A stretch of DNA of 64,000 nt from Lamellibrachia satsuma (Eukaryota; Annelida; Polychaeta; Sabellida; Siboglinidae). Positions within the stretch are counted from its first letter, which is position 1. Every line of letters starts with the position of its first letter. This document shows, in pieces, positions 8,006 to 18,171 of the stretch. The position numbers and the translations under genes are program-made. The stretch lies in assembly GCA_033239005.1 (NCBI GenBank), contig BSQZ01000070.1:947617-1011616 (forward strand), read 5' to 3'. Below the pieces are notes generated by a model that ran no database searches, was not told the DNA's origin, and saw only the letters and a list, made by a program, of their open reading frames with translations.

Positions 8006-8445
8006 AATAATCATCATCGTAGTATTCGTCACATATTCATCGTAGTTGTAGTAGTGATATTACACGCTACCCTTGATGTATCGCCATGCTGCTTGTGTTA
8101 CTCAATAAAATACGTGTGCACTCGTACCATACCGTGTTGCGTTGATTTCTCGTCTCCATTAGTCCCTTTGATAGTTGATATAATTAACGACCCTATTATT
8201 AATTACCATTTGCTTTGATGATAACTAATGATCCTATTCTTAATTGCTACGTATGTCACTACGTTAAGCAGTCGACGAGAACGTTAGGGTTAACACTCCT
8301 ATATAAATTCCAGTCGCTAGGGGGCGCTCGTGGTGGATGTAGCAGTGGCCGCTAGGGGGCGCTGGGGCTACCCAGAAGCCTCTATACCGGAAGTGACTGG
8401 GATGTTCTTTACTGGGCCGCCCTTTTGATCCCCCATTCCTGCACG
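8006..8445. other. Non-coding flank with TATA-like and CTCF-like motifs
   Basis: There is no gene. An AT-rich stretch with a TATA-like TATATAAA (about 8301) is followed by two CGCTAGGGGGCGCT motifs. The probable Polinton right end lies somewhere here, but no terminal inverted repeat can be confirmed because the left end is not in the window. Confidence 0.5.
8315..8365 (+). promoter_or_regulatory. Pair of CTCF-like sites
   Basis: CGCTAGGGGGCGCT at 8315-8328 and TGGCCGCTAGGGGGCGCTGG at 8346-8365. The second closely fits the bilaterian CTCF core (CC-ASYAG-RGGGCGC type). Both are in the same orientation, 36 bases apart, next to the repeat array. The match is by eye, and the same core also occurs in some SINE families. 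Confidence 0.45.
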
Positions 8446-8850
8446 TATACTACTTGCGTCTTACAGAGACAGTTACATCCACTAGCATGACATACACTGC
8501 GTCTTACAGAGACAGTTACATCCACTAGCATGGCATACACTGCGTCTTACAGACACAGTTACATCCACTAGCATGACATACACTGCGTCTTCTAGAGACA
8601 GTTACATCCACTAGCATGACATACACTGCGTCTTACAGAGACAGTTACATCCACTAGCATGGCATACACTGCGTCTTACAGAGACAGTTACATCCACTAG
8701 CATGACATACACTACAGATACATCCACTAGCATGACATACACTGCGTCTTACAGAGACAGTTACATCCACTAGCATGACATACACTGCGTCTTACAGAGA
8801 CAGATACATCCACTAGCATGACATACACTGCGTCTTACAGAGACAGTTAC
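8446..8850 (+). repeat. 43-bp tandem repeat array, left block
   Basis: About nine copies of a 43-bp unit containing ACATCCACTAGCATGACATA and GCGTCTTACAGAGACAG. Some copies lack the second half, giving a roughly 30-bp variant. The array is interrupted at 8851 by a LINE and resumes at 13572. Confidence 0.97.
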
Positions 8851-8955
8851 AAGATTTAACAAGATTTAACAAGATTGCCATCTCGAACAACAAGTTCCAG
8901 ATGGCAAGTGGACAAGGAAGCCATTGGCTTATCGAGAGTCCAACAATTTTCTCAT

Positions 8956-10827
8956 CTATGTGTAGCCCGCCCTTATCAGATATCTGTCAATTCTATTTTT
9001 AAACATATTCACACTACTAGCATTAACACAATCATTTGGCAGTTTGTTCCATTCATTTATCACCCTCTGTGAGAAAGAGTACTTTCTCATGTCCAACCTA
9101 CACTGTTCCTTAACTAATGCTGCTTTGTGTCCTCTGGTTCTACTGCCTTCTTTAAGTTTGAAGAACATATTCCTATCAACATCCTCATAACTGTTCACTA
9201 TTTTAAACACTTCTATTTGGTCTCCTCTTAGTCTCCTGGTCTCTAGTGTTGTCAAACCACATTGTAATAAGCGACTTTCGTAACTAAGGTCTCTTAATTC
9301 TGGAATCATCTTAGTTGCTCTTCGTTGTATTCTTTCTAGCTTATCTATATCTTTTTTACGATATGGCCTCCATGCTTGAATACAATATTCCAAATGTGGT
9401 CTAACTATTGCTTTGTACAGGGGTACAATTAGATGTTTCTCCTTATACGTGATAGTTCTCCTAATTAGGCCTAGAATTTGATTTCCTTTCGAAGCAGCAA
9501 TCCCACATTGCTCTGAAACTTTCATGTCAGCATTAAATGTTACTCCTAAATCCTTTTCTTGTGTGGTTCTACCTAGTACAGCATCCCCCATTTTATATTC
9601 CTCGTCCATATTTCCATGTCCTATGTGTATACATTTACACTTCCCAAAATTGAAATACATTTGCCATTTTTCTGACCATTTAACTAATTTTTCTAGATCA
9701 TCCTGTAAACTTTGTTTATCTGTATCATTAGTAACCTTTCTGAATACTTTTGTGTCATCTGCAAATTTGAGTACTTTGCTAGATATGTCATCCTCCAAAT
9801 CATTTATATATATTAAAAACAGTATAGGGCCTAACACTGATCCCTGTGGTACCCCACTCAAAACAGATTTCCAGTTTGAAATCTTACCATCTACTATTAC
9901 TCTCTGTCTTCTGTGTGTAAGCCACTTTTCTATCCAGTTGATTACATCATTGCCTATACCATGGGCTTTTAGTTTAAGTAACAATCTTTGATGTGGCACT
10001 TTATCGAAAGCTTTCTGAAAATCTAAGTAGACAACATCCACTGGTGACCCGTGATCTACCCACTTTGTAATTTCTTCTAAAAAACATAAGAGATTCGTTA
10101 GACATGACCTTGCTTTTAGGAATCTATGTTGAGATGTATTTATTAATTTATGTTTTATGAGAAATTCCACCATGTGGTCTCTAATTAATGTTTCAAGTAA
10201 TTTACATACAACTGATGTTAAACTCACTGGTCTGTAATGTTCTGGCTTCTTCCTCGATCCCTTCTTAAACAGCGGCGTAATGTTTGCTTCTTTCCATTCT
10301 GAAGGAACTATTCCTTCTTCTAGTGACAAGTTAAATAAGTTTGCAAGTGGTGTACTAATTTGATCAACAATTTCCTTTAGCAGTTTTGGTGATATCCCAT
10401 CAACTCCAGGTGATTTATTATCTTTCATCTTCTTAATTTTCTTTGCTATCATTTCAGGAGTTACAAATAACTGCCCTAAATATTCTGATGTATTGCCCTC
10501 AAATTTAGTCAATGGAACTGGAAGTGAGCTGATATCTTCTGTGGTAAAAACTGAGCTGAAATACTCATTCAGGACCTCTGCCATTTGGAACCCATCTGAA
10601 ATTATGCTTTCACTGTTGCTTTCCAGTGGTCCGACCTTATCTCGAACTTTCTGTTTACTCCTTACATAAGCATAGAAACTCTTGCTGTCATTTTTTATAT
10701 TACCTGCCAATTTTTGTTCAAAGGTTCTTTTAGATTTTCTAATTTCAGTAGTAGCTAGGTTAAGTGCCTCTTTGTAGTTGGTGTAGTCTTCTACATTTCC
10801 AGTGTGTTTATAGACCTTCCACAGCAT
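8956..10827 (-). pseudogene. LINE copy 1 ORF2: reverse transcriptase region, open for 623 aa
   Basis: It contains the canonical non-LTR reverse transcriptase blocks in order: KSPGVDGISPKLLK, YRPVSLTSVVCKLLE, VYLDFQKAFDKVPH, SGVPQGSVLGPILF, the catalytic FADDTK and the C-terminal KMIPELRDLSYESRL and FSQRVINEWNKLP segment typical of CR1/jockey-group elements. This part is intact to its stop at 8956, but it is separated from the endonuclease by frameshifts near 10.83 and 11.02 kb, so ORF2 as a whole is broken. The enzyme would reverse-transcribe the LINE RNA at the nicked target. Confidence 0.92.
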
Positions 10828-11700
10828 CTGTTTGTGAGCAATTTTTCTAATAGCTTCTTTTGACAGGTGTTTTTTCCTGGATCTTTTCCTTGTTTTCTTA
10901 ATGGAATAAATTTCTCAATAATGCCCTCAATCTCATATTTTAAACAAGTCCAGCATTCTGTTGCTGTCTTGTTCTTCAGCAAATTATTCCAATCTATATT
11001 TGCTAGATATGTTCTCATCACTTTATATCTGCCTTTGTTGAAATTCCTCCTCCATTGTTTTTATATGTATTCCCTGTTTTTACTTTTATATTAAAATGGA
11101 TTTGGTTATGGTCACTTGAACCCAAAGGTTCGTGTACTTTAACATTGTCAACTAATTCATTTTGAGAAGACAAAATTAAATCTAACACATTCCCACCTCT
11201 GGTTGGTTCCAAGACATGTTGAGTAAGGAAACAATCCTGTGTTAGAAGTAGAAACTGATGGTCGTCACCTCCAGCACTCTCTAATGATTCCCATTGTATA
11301 TGGCCATGGTTAAAATCACCCATTATAACACATTCTCCCTTGCTCACCTCCCTTATCGCCTTTTGTAATTTTACATCTTCCTCTTGTCCTATGTTAGGAC
11401 TACGATAAACTACTCCTATTGTTAATGTTGAGTTCCTGGTAACTATGTTACACCAAATTGCTTCCACACTATCTGCTTCACTTTTCAGTGTAATTTCATA
11501 TGCTTGGATAGATTCTTTAATATACAAAATTACTCCACCTCCCCTTCTTTCTCGTCTATCCTTCCTAAACATTACATAGCCTGTCAGTGCTAACTCAGCA
11601 TCTACTATATCTTCATTTGCCCATGATTCTGTGATGCCTATTACATGAGGATCAATATCTGCTACCATAATGTCTAACTCACTTTTTTATTTACTATGCT
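10791..11700 (-). pseudogene. LINE copy 1 ORF2: APE endonuclease region, frameshifted
   Basis: The minus-strand frame 11668-11018 carries apurinic/apyrimidinic-type endonuclease blocks: GITESWAN, GGGVILYIKE, TIGVVYRSPN, IMGDFNHGHIQWES and GSSDHNQIHF (catalytic Asp/His region). Its N-terminal CLNARSIVNKK block lies one frame away just upstream (about 11690); a shortened A run explains the shift. Another shift near 11020 moves into the frame 11021-10791, which links to the reverse transcriptase. Confidence 0.88.
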
Positions 11701-11819
11701 CCTGGCATTTAAGCATACACATTTAAGTTCATTGTCTGAAATTATTGGTGAACATTTCTTTGGATGTGTATTTGTAGTAGTACTCCTTTGAGTTTTCTCT
11801 GTCAGTTCCCCCTGCGCAT

Positions 11820-12965
11820 CTAGTTTAAATAATCTATGGTACCTGTGCCCTCGTCGACAACTCTGACAAACTCACACGCAAGAACTGCAGCGCCCTTCCC
11901 TGTCAGATGAAGTCCATCTCTCATGAAAAAGTCACCTCTTCCCACAAAGTTTAACCACATGTCTACGAAGCCTACTCCCTCCTCCATACATACCTTCTGT
12001 ACCTGTGTGTTGATCGCCATCCTTCTACAGTTCCTATATTCCTCACCCCTGCCTCCCATTATTGGTAATATCCCCGACAATACGATCTGCCCAACTCGTG
12101 CCTCTCTAAGTGTCTTGATCAACCTCCTGTACTTACCAATGATGGCTGACGTTCCCTCCTTATCTGCATTGTTCGTTCCCACATGCACGAGAACAGCACT
12201 TCCCGTGCCACCACCCATGACCTGTCCTGCCTTCTCTGCTATATCCTCTACTTTTGCCCCTGGTAGGCATACTGTTATGTCATCTCCTCTATTTACAATT
12301 TTATCCACTTTCCTAATGATGGAATCCCCCATAAATACCCGGGCTTTCCTCGCTTTCCCCTGTGATACTACATCGGCAAAGCTCCTTTCCTGTTGCACAC
12401 TACTAGTATGCCCCCTTTCTCTCCTATCATCAACCTTTACCGTCTTACCACCTGGCAATCCCTGTCCACTCACCCGCTTACCTCTCTTTTGTTGCATTCT
12501 TTGCCTTCTGTCATCTTTCTTCTTCTTACCAGCTTTCTCCCTCACATTGCCACTGCTCTCCTTGTTCTCCTCGGTCTCACCACCTCTGCTCTCCTCGGTC
12601 TCACCACCTCTGCTCTCCTCGGTCTCACCACCTCTGCTCTCCTCGGTCTCACCACCTCTGCTCTCCTCGGTCTCACCACCTCTGCTCTCCTCGGTCTCAC
12701 CACCTCTGCTCTCGTCATTCTCACCACCTCTGTTCACTTCTGTCTCACCCTGCCCTGTCATCATCAAAATCATACGCCTTAGCTCAATCACCTGCTCCTG
12801 CAGATGTTTCACTGTAGTACACCCCCTACACACGAAATGGAAATCATCCGCCTGCACCTCCGCCCACGAATTTACACACCCGGACTTTGCAAAGTCTATC
12901 CAGCTGTCGCAGCTAGAACATATCAAATTACGTTTTGCCTTTACTTGGCGTTTGCACGGCGCCAT
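11820..12965 (-). CDS. LINE copy 1 ORF1: PHD-like finger plus SGNH esterase, intact 381 aa
   Basis: The start is ATG at 12965. The N-terminal Cys pattern (CSSC about residue 17, GC, then CRGC about residue 48) resembles the PHD-like finger of CR1 ORF1 proteins and is followed by a Leu-rich coiled-coil start (KHLQEQVIELRRMI). Next come six to seven copies of an 8-residue Glu/Arg/Gly repeat, a Lys/Arg-rich stretch, and a C-terminal SGNH hydrolase domain with GDSI (block I Ser), HVGTNN (block III) and RDGLHL (block V Asp and His). In the family ORF1 binds the LINE RNA; the role of the esterase is not settled. The frame is fully open, unlike ORF2. Confidence 0.9.
   Translation of the reverse strand: MAPCKRQVKAKRNLICSSCDSWIDFAKSGCVNSWAEVQADDFHFVCRGCTTVKHLQEQVIELRRMILMMTGQGETEVNRGGENDESRGGETEESRGGETEESRGGETEESRGGETEESRGGETEESRGGETEENKESSGNVREKAGKKKKDDRRQRMQQKRGKRVSGQGLPGGKTVKVDDRRERGHTSSVQQERSFADVVSQGKARKARVFMGDSIIRKVDKIVNRGDDITVCLPGAKVEDIAEKAGQVMGGGTGSAVLVHVGTNNADKEGTSAIIGKYRRLIKTLREARVGQIVLSGILPIMGGRGEEYRNCRRMAINTQVQKVCMEEGVGFVDMWLNFVGRGDFFMRDGLHLTGKGAAVLACEFVRVVDEGTGTIDYLN
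12570..12722 (-). repeat. 24-bp coding minisatellite in LINE ORF1
   Basis: About six near-identical 24-bp units encode the 8-residue repeat EESRGGET on the minus strand. The copies are almost identical in DNA, so the expansion is recent. Confidence 0.95.
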
Positions 12966-13571
12966 GTTAGAAATTAAATTTGTATTTGTTTATAATCCGT
13001 TTATAATCAATTTATACTAGGTAGTCTTCACAAAGACTGTTTTTGATTTGTAATACACACTTTATAGTATGTTACTTATGTCTTAATTAAATTTACAGCT
13101 ACTGCCTTGCAACTTACTTTCTATGTAACAGCTGACTAACAAAACGTAATATCGCTCGCGCTAACGAAATTTCAGTGACCTTATTTAAATAACACTGAAT
13201 TACTACCTACGGCTAACTTTTAACAATAGATGTTGCTAAAACAAAATATTCAGGTTTTCAATATTTAATATGTACTAAATTATTTACAGTAATATTATGT
13301 CTCGTATTATGTACCCAATCAACTGAAAACAAAAACCCTTAATTATCGCTCGCGCTACCGAGTCCTCGGAGACCTACGATATAAACTACCCTAAATTACT
13401 TCTACAGCTAAATTGTAACAGCAACTATTGACTAAACAAGGACTCTTGTAAGTTTATGTTTAATATACACGCAATGATAATACTTATCCGATCAATATTC
13501 CACGCTTTAGACAAATATAAAATCCACCAAATTCAATCCCGTGTTCTCCTCAAGATTTCCCAAGATGCAAT
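12966..13571 (-). other. LINE copy 1 5' UTR with about 194-bp repeated block
   Basis: Non-coding. TCGCTCGCGCTA occurs at 13152 and 13346 with similar flanks, so the 5' UTR seems built of two diverged units of about 194 bp, comparable to the repeated promoter monomers of some LINE families. Confidence 0.55.
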
Positions 13572-14530
13572 TTACATCCACTAGCATGACATACACTGCG
13601 TCTTACAGAGACAGTTACATCCACTAGCATGACATACACTGCGTCTTACAGAGACAGTTACATCCACTAGCATGACATACACTGCGTCTTACAGAGACAG
13701 TTACATCCACTAGCATGACATACACTGCGTCGTACAGAGACAGTTACATCCACTAGCATGGCATACACTGCGTCTTACAGAGACAGTTACATCCACTAGC
13801 ATGGCATACACTACAGTTACATCCACTAGCATGGCATACACTGCCTCTTACAGAGACAGTTACATCCACTAGCATGACATACACTGCGTCTTACGGAGAC
13901 AGTTACATCCACTAGCATGACATACACTGCGTGATACAGAGACAGTTACATCCACTAGCATGACATACACTACAATTACATCCACTAGCGTGACATACAC
14001 TGCGTCTTACAGAGACAGTTACATCTACTAGCATGACATACACTGCGTCTTACAGAGACAGTTACATCCACTAGCATGACATACACTGCGTCTTACAGAG
14101 ACAGTTACATACACTAGCATGACATACACTGCGTCTTACAGAGACAGTTACATCCACTAGCATGGCATACACTACAGTTACATCCACTAGCATGGCATAC
14201 ACTGCGTCTTACAGAGACAGTTACATCCACTAGCATGACATACACTGCGTCTTACAGAGACAGTTACATCCACTAGCATGACATACACTGCGTGATACAG
14301 AGACAGTTACATCCACTAGCATGACATACACTACAGTTACATCCATTAGCATGACATACACTGCGTCTTACAGAGACAGTTACATCCACTAGCATAGCAT
14401 ACACTACAGTTACATCCACTAGCATGACATACACTGCGTCTTACAGAGACAGTTACATCCACTAGCATGGCATACACTGCGTCTTACAGAGACAGTTACA
14501 TCCACTAGCATGGCATACACTGCGTCTTAC
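13572..14530 (+). repeat. 43-bp tandem repeat array, right block
   Basis: About 22 copies of the same 43-bp unit as at 8446-8850, in the same orientation, with several short variant units. Together the blocks form one array split by the LINE. Confidence 0.97.
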
Positions 14531-15334
14531 GGTTTAGGTATTTAACTTTAAGACTTGTCATTGCGCTCACGAGATGGTTAACCCACAAGGCAGGGATTCA
14601 CCCAGTCAAATGAACCAGTTACGGGACACAAATTTGTCCACAGAATCTTGTGAATTCACTTACGGAAACCGGTGATTTGAACCAGTTGAAATACGTGTAT
14701 TTACGTGTTCTATATACCAGTTATATGACACATGTCTGGACAAAAATTTTTCCACAGAATGTCGTGGCGATTAACACTGACTAGACAAGAAGAAGCTTTA
14801 TCTAACGTCGGTTTTTACAGAAAATTACAGGCCAAAATCATTGCCGCACAGGCCGAGTTCACTGTCGGACACTTATTTCTGGCCAACATCATGCCCTCAA
14901 ACAGGCTGAGATCACCGGCAACGTTCTATTTATATCTGCGCAGCTCGCCAAGTTAAGAGGCTACTGACGTCACTTATATAAAAGATACATTTATCTTATT
15001 TAAAGTACGAAATATGAAAGCAGTAAGCTTAATGGCATTGTAACTTGCATGCGTTAACGTGTGTTGGATACAGAAAACAAAACGTGGATTTTGTCGGGAG
15101 GATATGATGTACGTACTAGCTGGCGATGTATTGAGTGACCCCCCTCATGGGCACAACTCGAGAAAAGTAGGGGTGACCACAGTCACTGGCGTCACTGCAA
15201 CGCAGGACAGCTATTTCGGGACCGTGAGGGAAGCCCGTCGCGACCGTTGACCAATCCCATTCGCGCTTCACTGACACGAACCGCGCGACGCGGAGCGGTG
15301 ACTGACCAATCACATGCGCGGTTAACTGACATGG
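14531..15334. other. Non-coding segment with promoter-like motifs
   Basis: No gene is seen. Two similar blocks (CCAGTTA...GACACA...CCACAGAAT) lie near 14620-14655 and 14717-14762. A CRE/TATA pair is at 14965-14984 and two GACCAATC boxes are near 15249 and 15304. The position just upstream of the Gypsy remnant makes an LTR or its promoter possible, but no paired LTR could be found. Confidence 0.4.
14965..14984 (+). promoter_or_regulatory. CRE palindrome directly upstream of TATA box
   Basis: TGACGTCA at 14965-14972 is followed two bases later by TATATAAAAG. This is a compact core-promoter arrangement. It may belong to the LTR retrotransposon whose integrase lies downstream. Confidence 0.45.
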
Positions 15335-16215
15335 ATGGCGCTTCATAAATCGGTTCCGCGGCGAAAGAGACGTCATACCAGTTGCTATGCGACCAGAAAT
15401 AAAAGAGTTAAACTACACGCAGGTCACATGGCAATTAACTCACGTCTACGCAGAGCTAGAGAATTGGTATTCTGGCCTGGTGTGTGGAGCGAAATTCGAC
15501 AATACGTAGAGTCATGCGATACATGCGTCACTCACAGTGACAAACAAGCTGCAGAACCGTTGTCCATGCACGGAGTCCCTGGTTGTCCTTGGCAGAAGGT
15601 TGGCACATATCTACTATCATTTGATGGCAGAAGATATCTGATCTCAGTGACAGTGGACTACTACAGTAACTTCTTCGAAATTGACTCTCTGAAGGAAACG
15701 TTAGCTGAAGATGTTATCACGAAATTGAAACATCACTTCGCAAGATATGGGGAGCCGGATACTGTAATTAGTGACATAGGAAATCAATACATTTCTCACA
15801 AATTCAAGATGTTCAGTAAAAGGTGGGGATTTAGCCATGATATGTCAAGTCCTGGTAACAGTAAAGCGAAGATCCATGCCTTGTTCTACTCAACCTGAAA
15901 AACATACCAACAGAAGATCTCCAAAACAGTCCAGCGCAACTGCTCATAGGACGCTGAAAGCAGACACCTGTTCCCACGACATCTTATGTTCTGAAACCAT
16001 CAGGTGGCTACTTCAAAGAATGTGCAACAGGCGAGTGCTGAGACCATTGCAATCAGGCAATCTCTTTAGAATTCAGCCAATCCGGGCTGGGAGACATGAG
16101 TGGAAACAAGCAACTATGACTAAACGGATTGTAAGACGGTGGTCCTAAGGAGTGATAACGAGCGATGGACGTAAATATCGCCGAAACCGACAGTTTCTGC
16201 GAGTTTTAAGATCTT
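15335..16215 (+). pseudogene. Ty3/Gypsy LTR retrotransposon pol remnant (integrase)
   Basis: The open part, 15335-15898, carries the HHCC zinc-binding segment (HAGHMA, WPGVWSEI, CDTC), the integrase core start EPL..PW..VGTYLL, the first Asp in SVTVDYYSNFFEI, and the second Asp in VISDIGNQY. The expected catalytic Glu region after SSPGNSK is altered and followed by a frame break. Out-of-frame pieces continue the family pattern: IPTEDLQNSPAQLLIGR near 15910-15955 and SDGRKYRRNRQFLR near 16163-16205. Gag, protease, reverse transcriptase and RNase H are not seen upstream, so this is a 5'-deleted, mutated fragment. Confidence 0.85.
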
Positions 16216-17429
16216 CGTGTGGACAGTTAATTTGGTGGCATTTAATGGTGCTTAATCAATTCCATTTTTTTTGGTTAACCTCATTTCAAATTAATTTTGC
16301 GAACAATCAAACCTACCTAGTATCTACAGCAACATGCTAGCTTGTTTGTGCAACTTTTATATGTAGTTTTTGTGAAATCATCAGACAAACTATTAAATTA
16401 GTTAATGCATGTTGAAGCATTAATTGAAGTGAAAATCGAAATGCTGAAAAATCACAATTTTTTTCCTTGGTGAAATTTCTTAACTTTTTTATGTGATCAG
16501 AGAGAGAGGATGGTCACGCCCATGATCTGTATTGACCCACACAATGTTTACCATTTTGGATATCCACCACTTTGATCCTTACCAGATCTAAAGACTGAAG
16601 TAAATTCTTTTGATGATTTTAACAAAAATAGGCATTTGTTATATAAACAAACGTTCTATAGATGACTAGTGCTTGTCACTATGTACATTTAATTTGCGTA
16701 TCTATGATTTGTACAACATACTATACCAAAATATACGTACTTTGAATGCCCCTCCATAAGGGAAGGATGTTGCGTCAATATGTTATTATTACTGTCAATT
16801 ACATTCTTGAATGTAATCGTGATTGTAATCATGATTACATGCAAAGGCAAACGCAAAGTGCTGTCATACTATTTTCTTGAAACATTGAGTCGTCAAGCGG
16901 CCAATGAGCGATGCGGCAGCCGTAAACGAATAATCCCTGTCGCCGAAAAAGTCGTCTAAAGAAACTAGCTCTTGTTTGCGGTGTCTGTATCTGTTGGGGT
17001 TTTACATTTGGTAGATTTTCATCAAATAGTGCAATTTGAGGCATAAAACGAAATCTTTCCTAAATGTCGTATTCCATCAGTTCTTCGTACGGGTAAAACT
17101 CGGAAAAAGGGCGCATTTATTGCCATTTGACGCTCAAATCTGAAGGCGTATAATATTATCTTCTCGAAAATGACGAACTTTAAACGACTTCAAACGGCGT
17201 TGAGCATACCGTCCTGAGCACGGTTGTGAGCATACTCAGGGTTTCAGCATTTCGTGCTCAACTCTGAGCACAATTTCATGCTCAATGTGTTTTATTATAT
17301 ACCTCGCCTGAGTATAGTGTGAAAGGAAGGCTTGAGCATGAAACGGTGGCTCCGCGTAGGCCTACGGAAGAGCTGCCTCGACCCCTCGTGTCAAACAAAA
17401 CACGGCTACTTGGACTTGGTGCAGCGACT
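16216..17429. other. AT-rich non-coding stretch; TGAGCA cluster at 17170-17340
   Basis: No gene is recognised. A small palindromic AT-rich stretch with repeated GATTAC/GTAATC lies near 16800-16840. Between about 17170 and 17340 the hexamer TGAGCA or its reverse TGCTCA occurs seven or more times in both orientations. Confidence 0.5.
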
Positions 17430-17469
17430 TGAATTTGGTGTAGATCATTTACAGAAATACGCGGAATAT

Positions 17470-17770
17470 CAAATAGAATAAGTATTACTATTGCATATAT
17501 ATTATACGCAAACGTATTGTAGACATATATTAGGAAACAGGTTTTGTTAATTATTAGTCAGAGGGAGTATTTTAGAGTAAGTTAGTTTCGGATTCTGTCA
17601 GGGAATTCAGCGAGCGTTAATAGGGGTGTTTACAATTCGAAAATTGAGATAACAGTGAATAGTCAGTAACATTGAATATTGGTTAGAATAAGTATTAATA
17701 TTATACATATATTGTTCACCAACTTCTTGTAGACATAATATTAAGAAACCGTTTTTGTTAACAAAGGTAC
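17470..17770 (+). repeat. About 210-bp repeated block in LINE copy 2 5' UTR
   Basis: AGAATAAGTATTA starts at 17475 and again at 17685, each followed by a similar sequence through TGTAGACAT...TTAGGAAAC/TTAAGAAAC...TTTTGTTAA. Two diverged units are present. Confidence 0.7.
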
Positions 17771-18171
17771 TATTTTTTTTCCCGGATTCAAACTCAACGA
17801 GTGATAAAAGGGAGTATGTTTACAGGTCATTCAACCCGTGCATCGAGCTATCGTTTACATTGGCTAATATATATATAAGATAAAGTGATTTATTTACTTA
17901 AATTACATACATAAGGTAATATCTGACATAGTGGTAGTAAACGTTTTCGGTAAAAAGGAATTAACAGCAGGATTTTAGCGTAAATTAGTACACACTGACT
18001 TCGTTGTTTTGTTACACAGTGTTCTCCGTATTCGCTAGGTGGCAGGTTTTTCTTCTCATGCGAGGTTAATAGAAGACACAGTTAACAAGTATATTAGCCT
18101 AAAGTGTTCTTTTGATCACAAAAACAGCCTTAATCAAGGCTAACGTAGCAAACTAATTAAAACTAAATTGT

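Larger units (their letters stand above)
1..8300 (+). mobile_element. Maverick/Polinton (adintovirus-like) element, right-hand part, decaying
   Basis: Eleven or more plus-strand genes with the characteristic Polinton set occur together: polymerase B fragment, packaging ATPase, chromodomain integrase, minor and major capsid proteins, pX-like basic protein and adenain-like protease. Genes abut or overlap by a few bases, as in a viral genome, and the stretch is more GC-rich than the AT-rich DNA around it. The left end, including the polymerase core and left terminal inverted repeat, lies outside the window. The right end is only estimated: no inverted repeat partner is visible to fix it, and the boundary could lie further right if the 43-bp array belongs to the element. 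Single premature stops in three genes show the copy is inactive as a whole. Confidence 0.93.
8851..13571 (-). mobile_element. CR1/L2-like LINE, copy 1, nearly full length
   Basis: The minus-strand order is 5' UTR, ORF1 (zinc finger plus esterase), ORF2 (APE endonuclease plus reverse transcriptase), 3' UTR and short terminal repeats TTAAATCTTG (about 2.6 copies at 8851-8876). It is inserted inside the 43-bp array. The array sequence TTAC is present on both sides (8847-8850 and 13572-13575), consistent with a 4-bp target site duplication. A 3' end made of short tandem repeats instead of poly-A, and an ORF1 with SGNH esterase, point to the CR1/L2 group. ORF1 is open; ORF2 has at least three frameshifts. 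Confidence 0.93.

Noticed and set aside
11923..13020. 365-codon plus-strand frame
   Set aside because: Antisense of LINE ORF1; its SSVSPPLL repeats are the reverse of the EESRGGET coding minisatellite.
8446..14530. CRISPR-like array because of regular 43-bp units
   Set aside because: The whole unit repeats without unique spacers, in an animal genome, with a LINE in the middle; this is a satellite.
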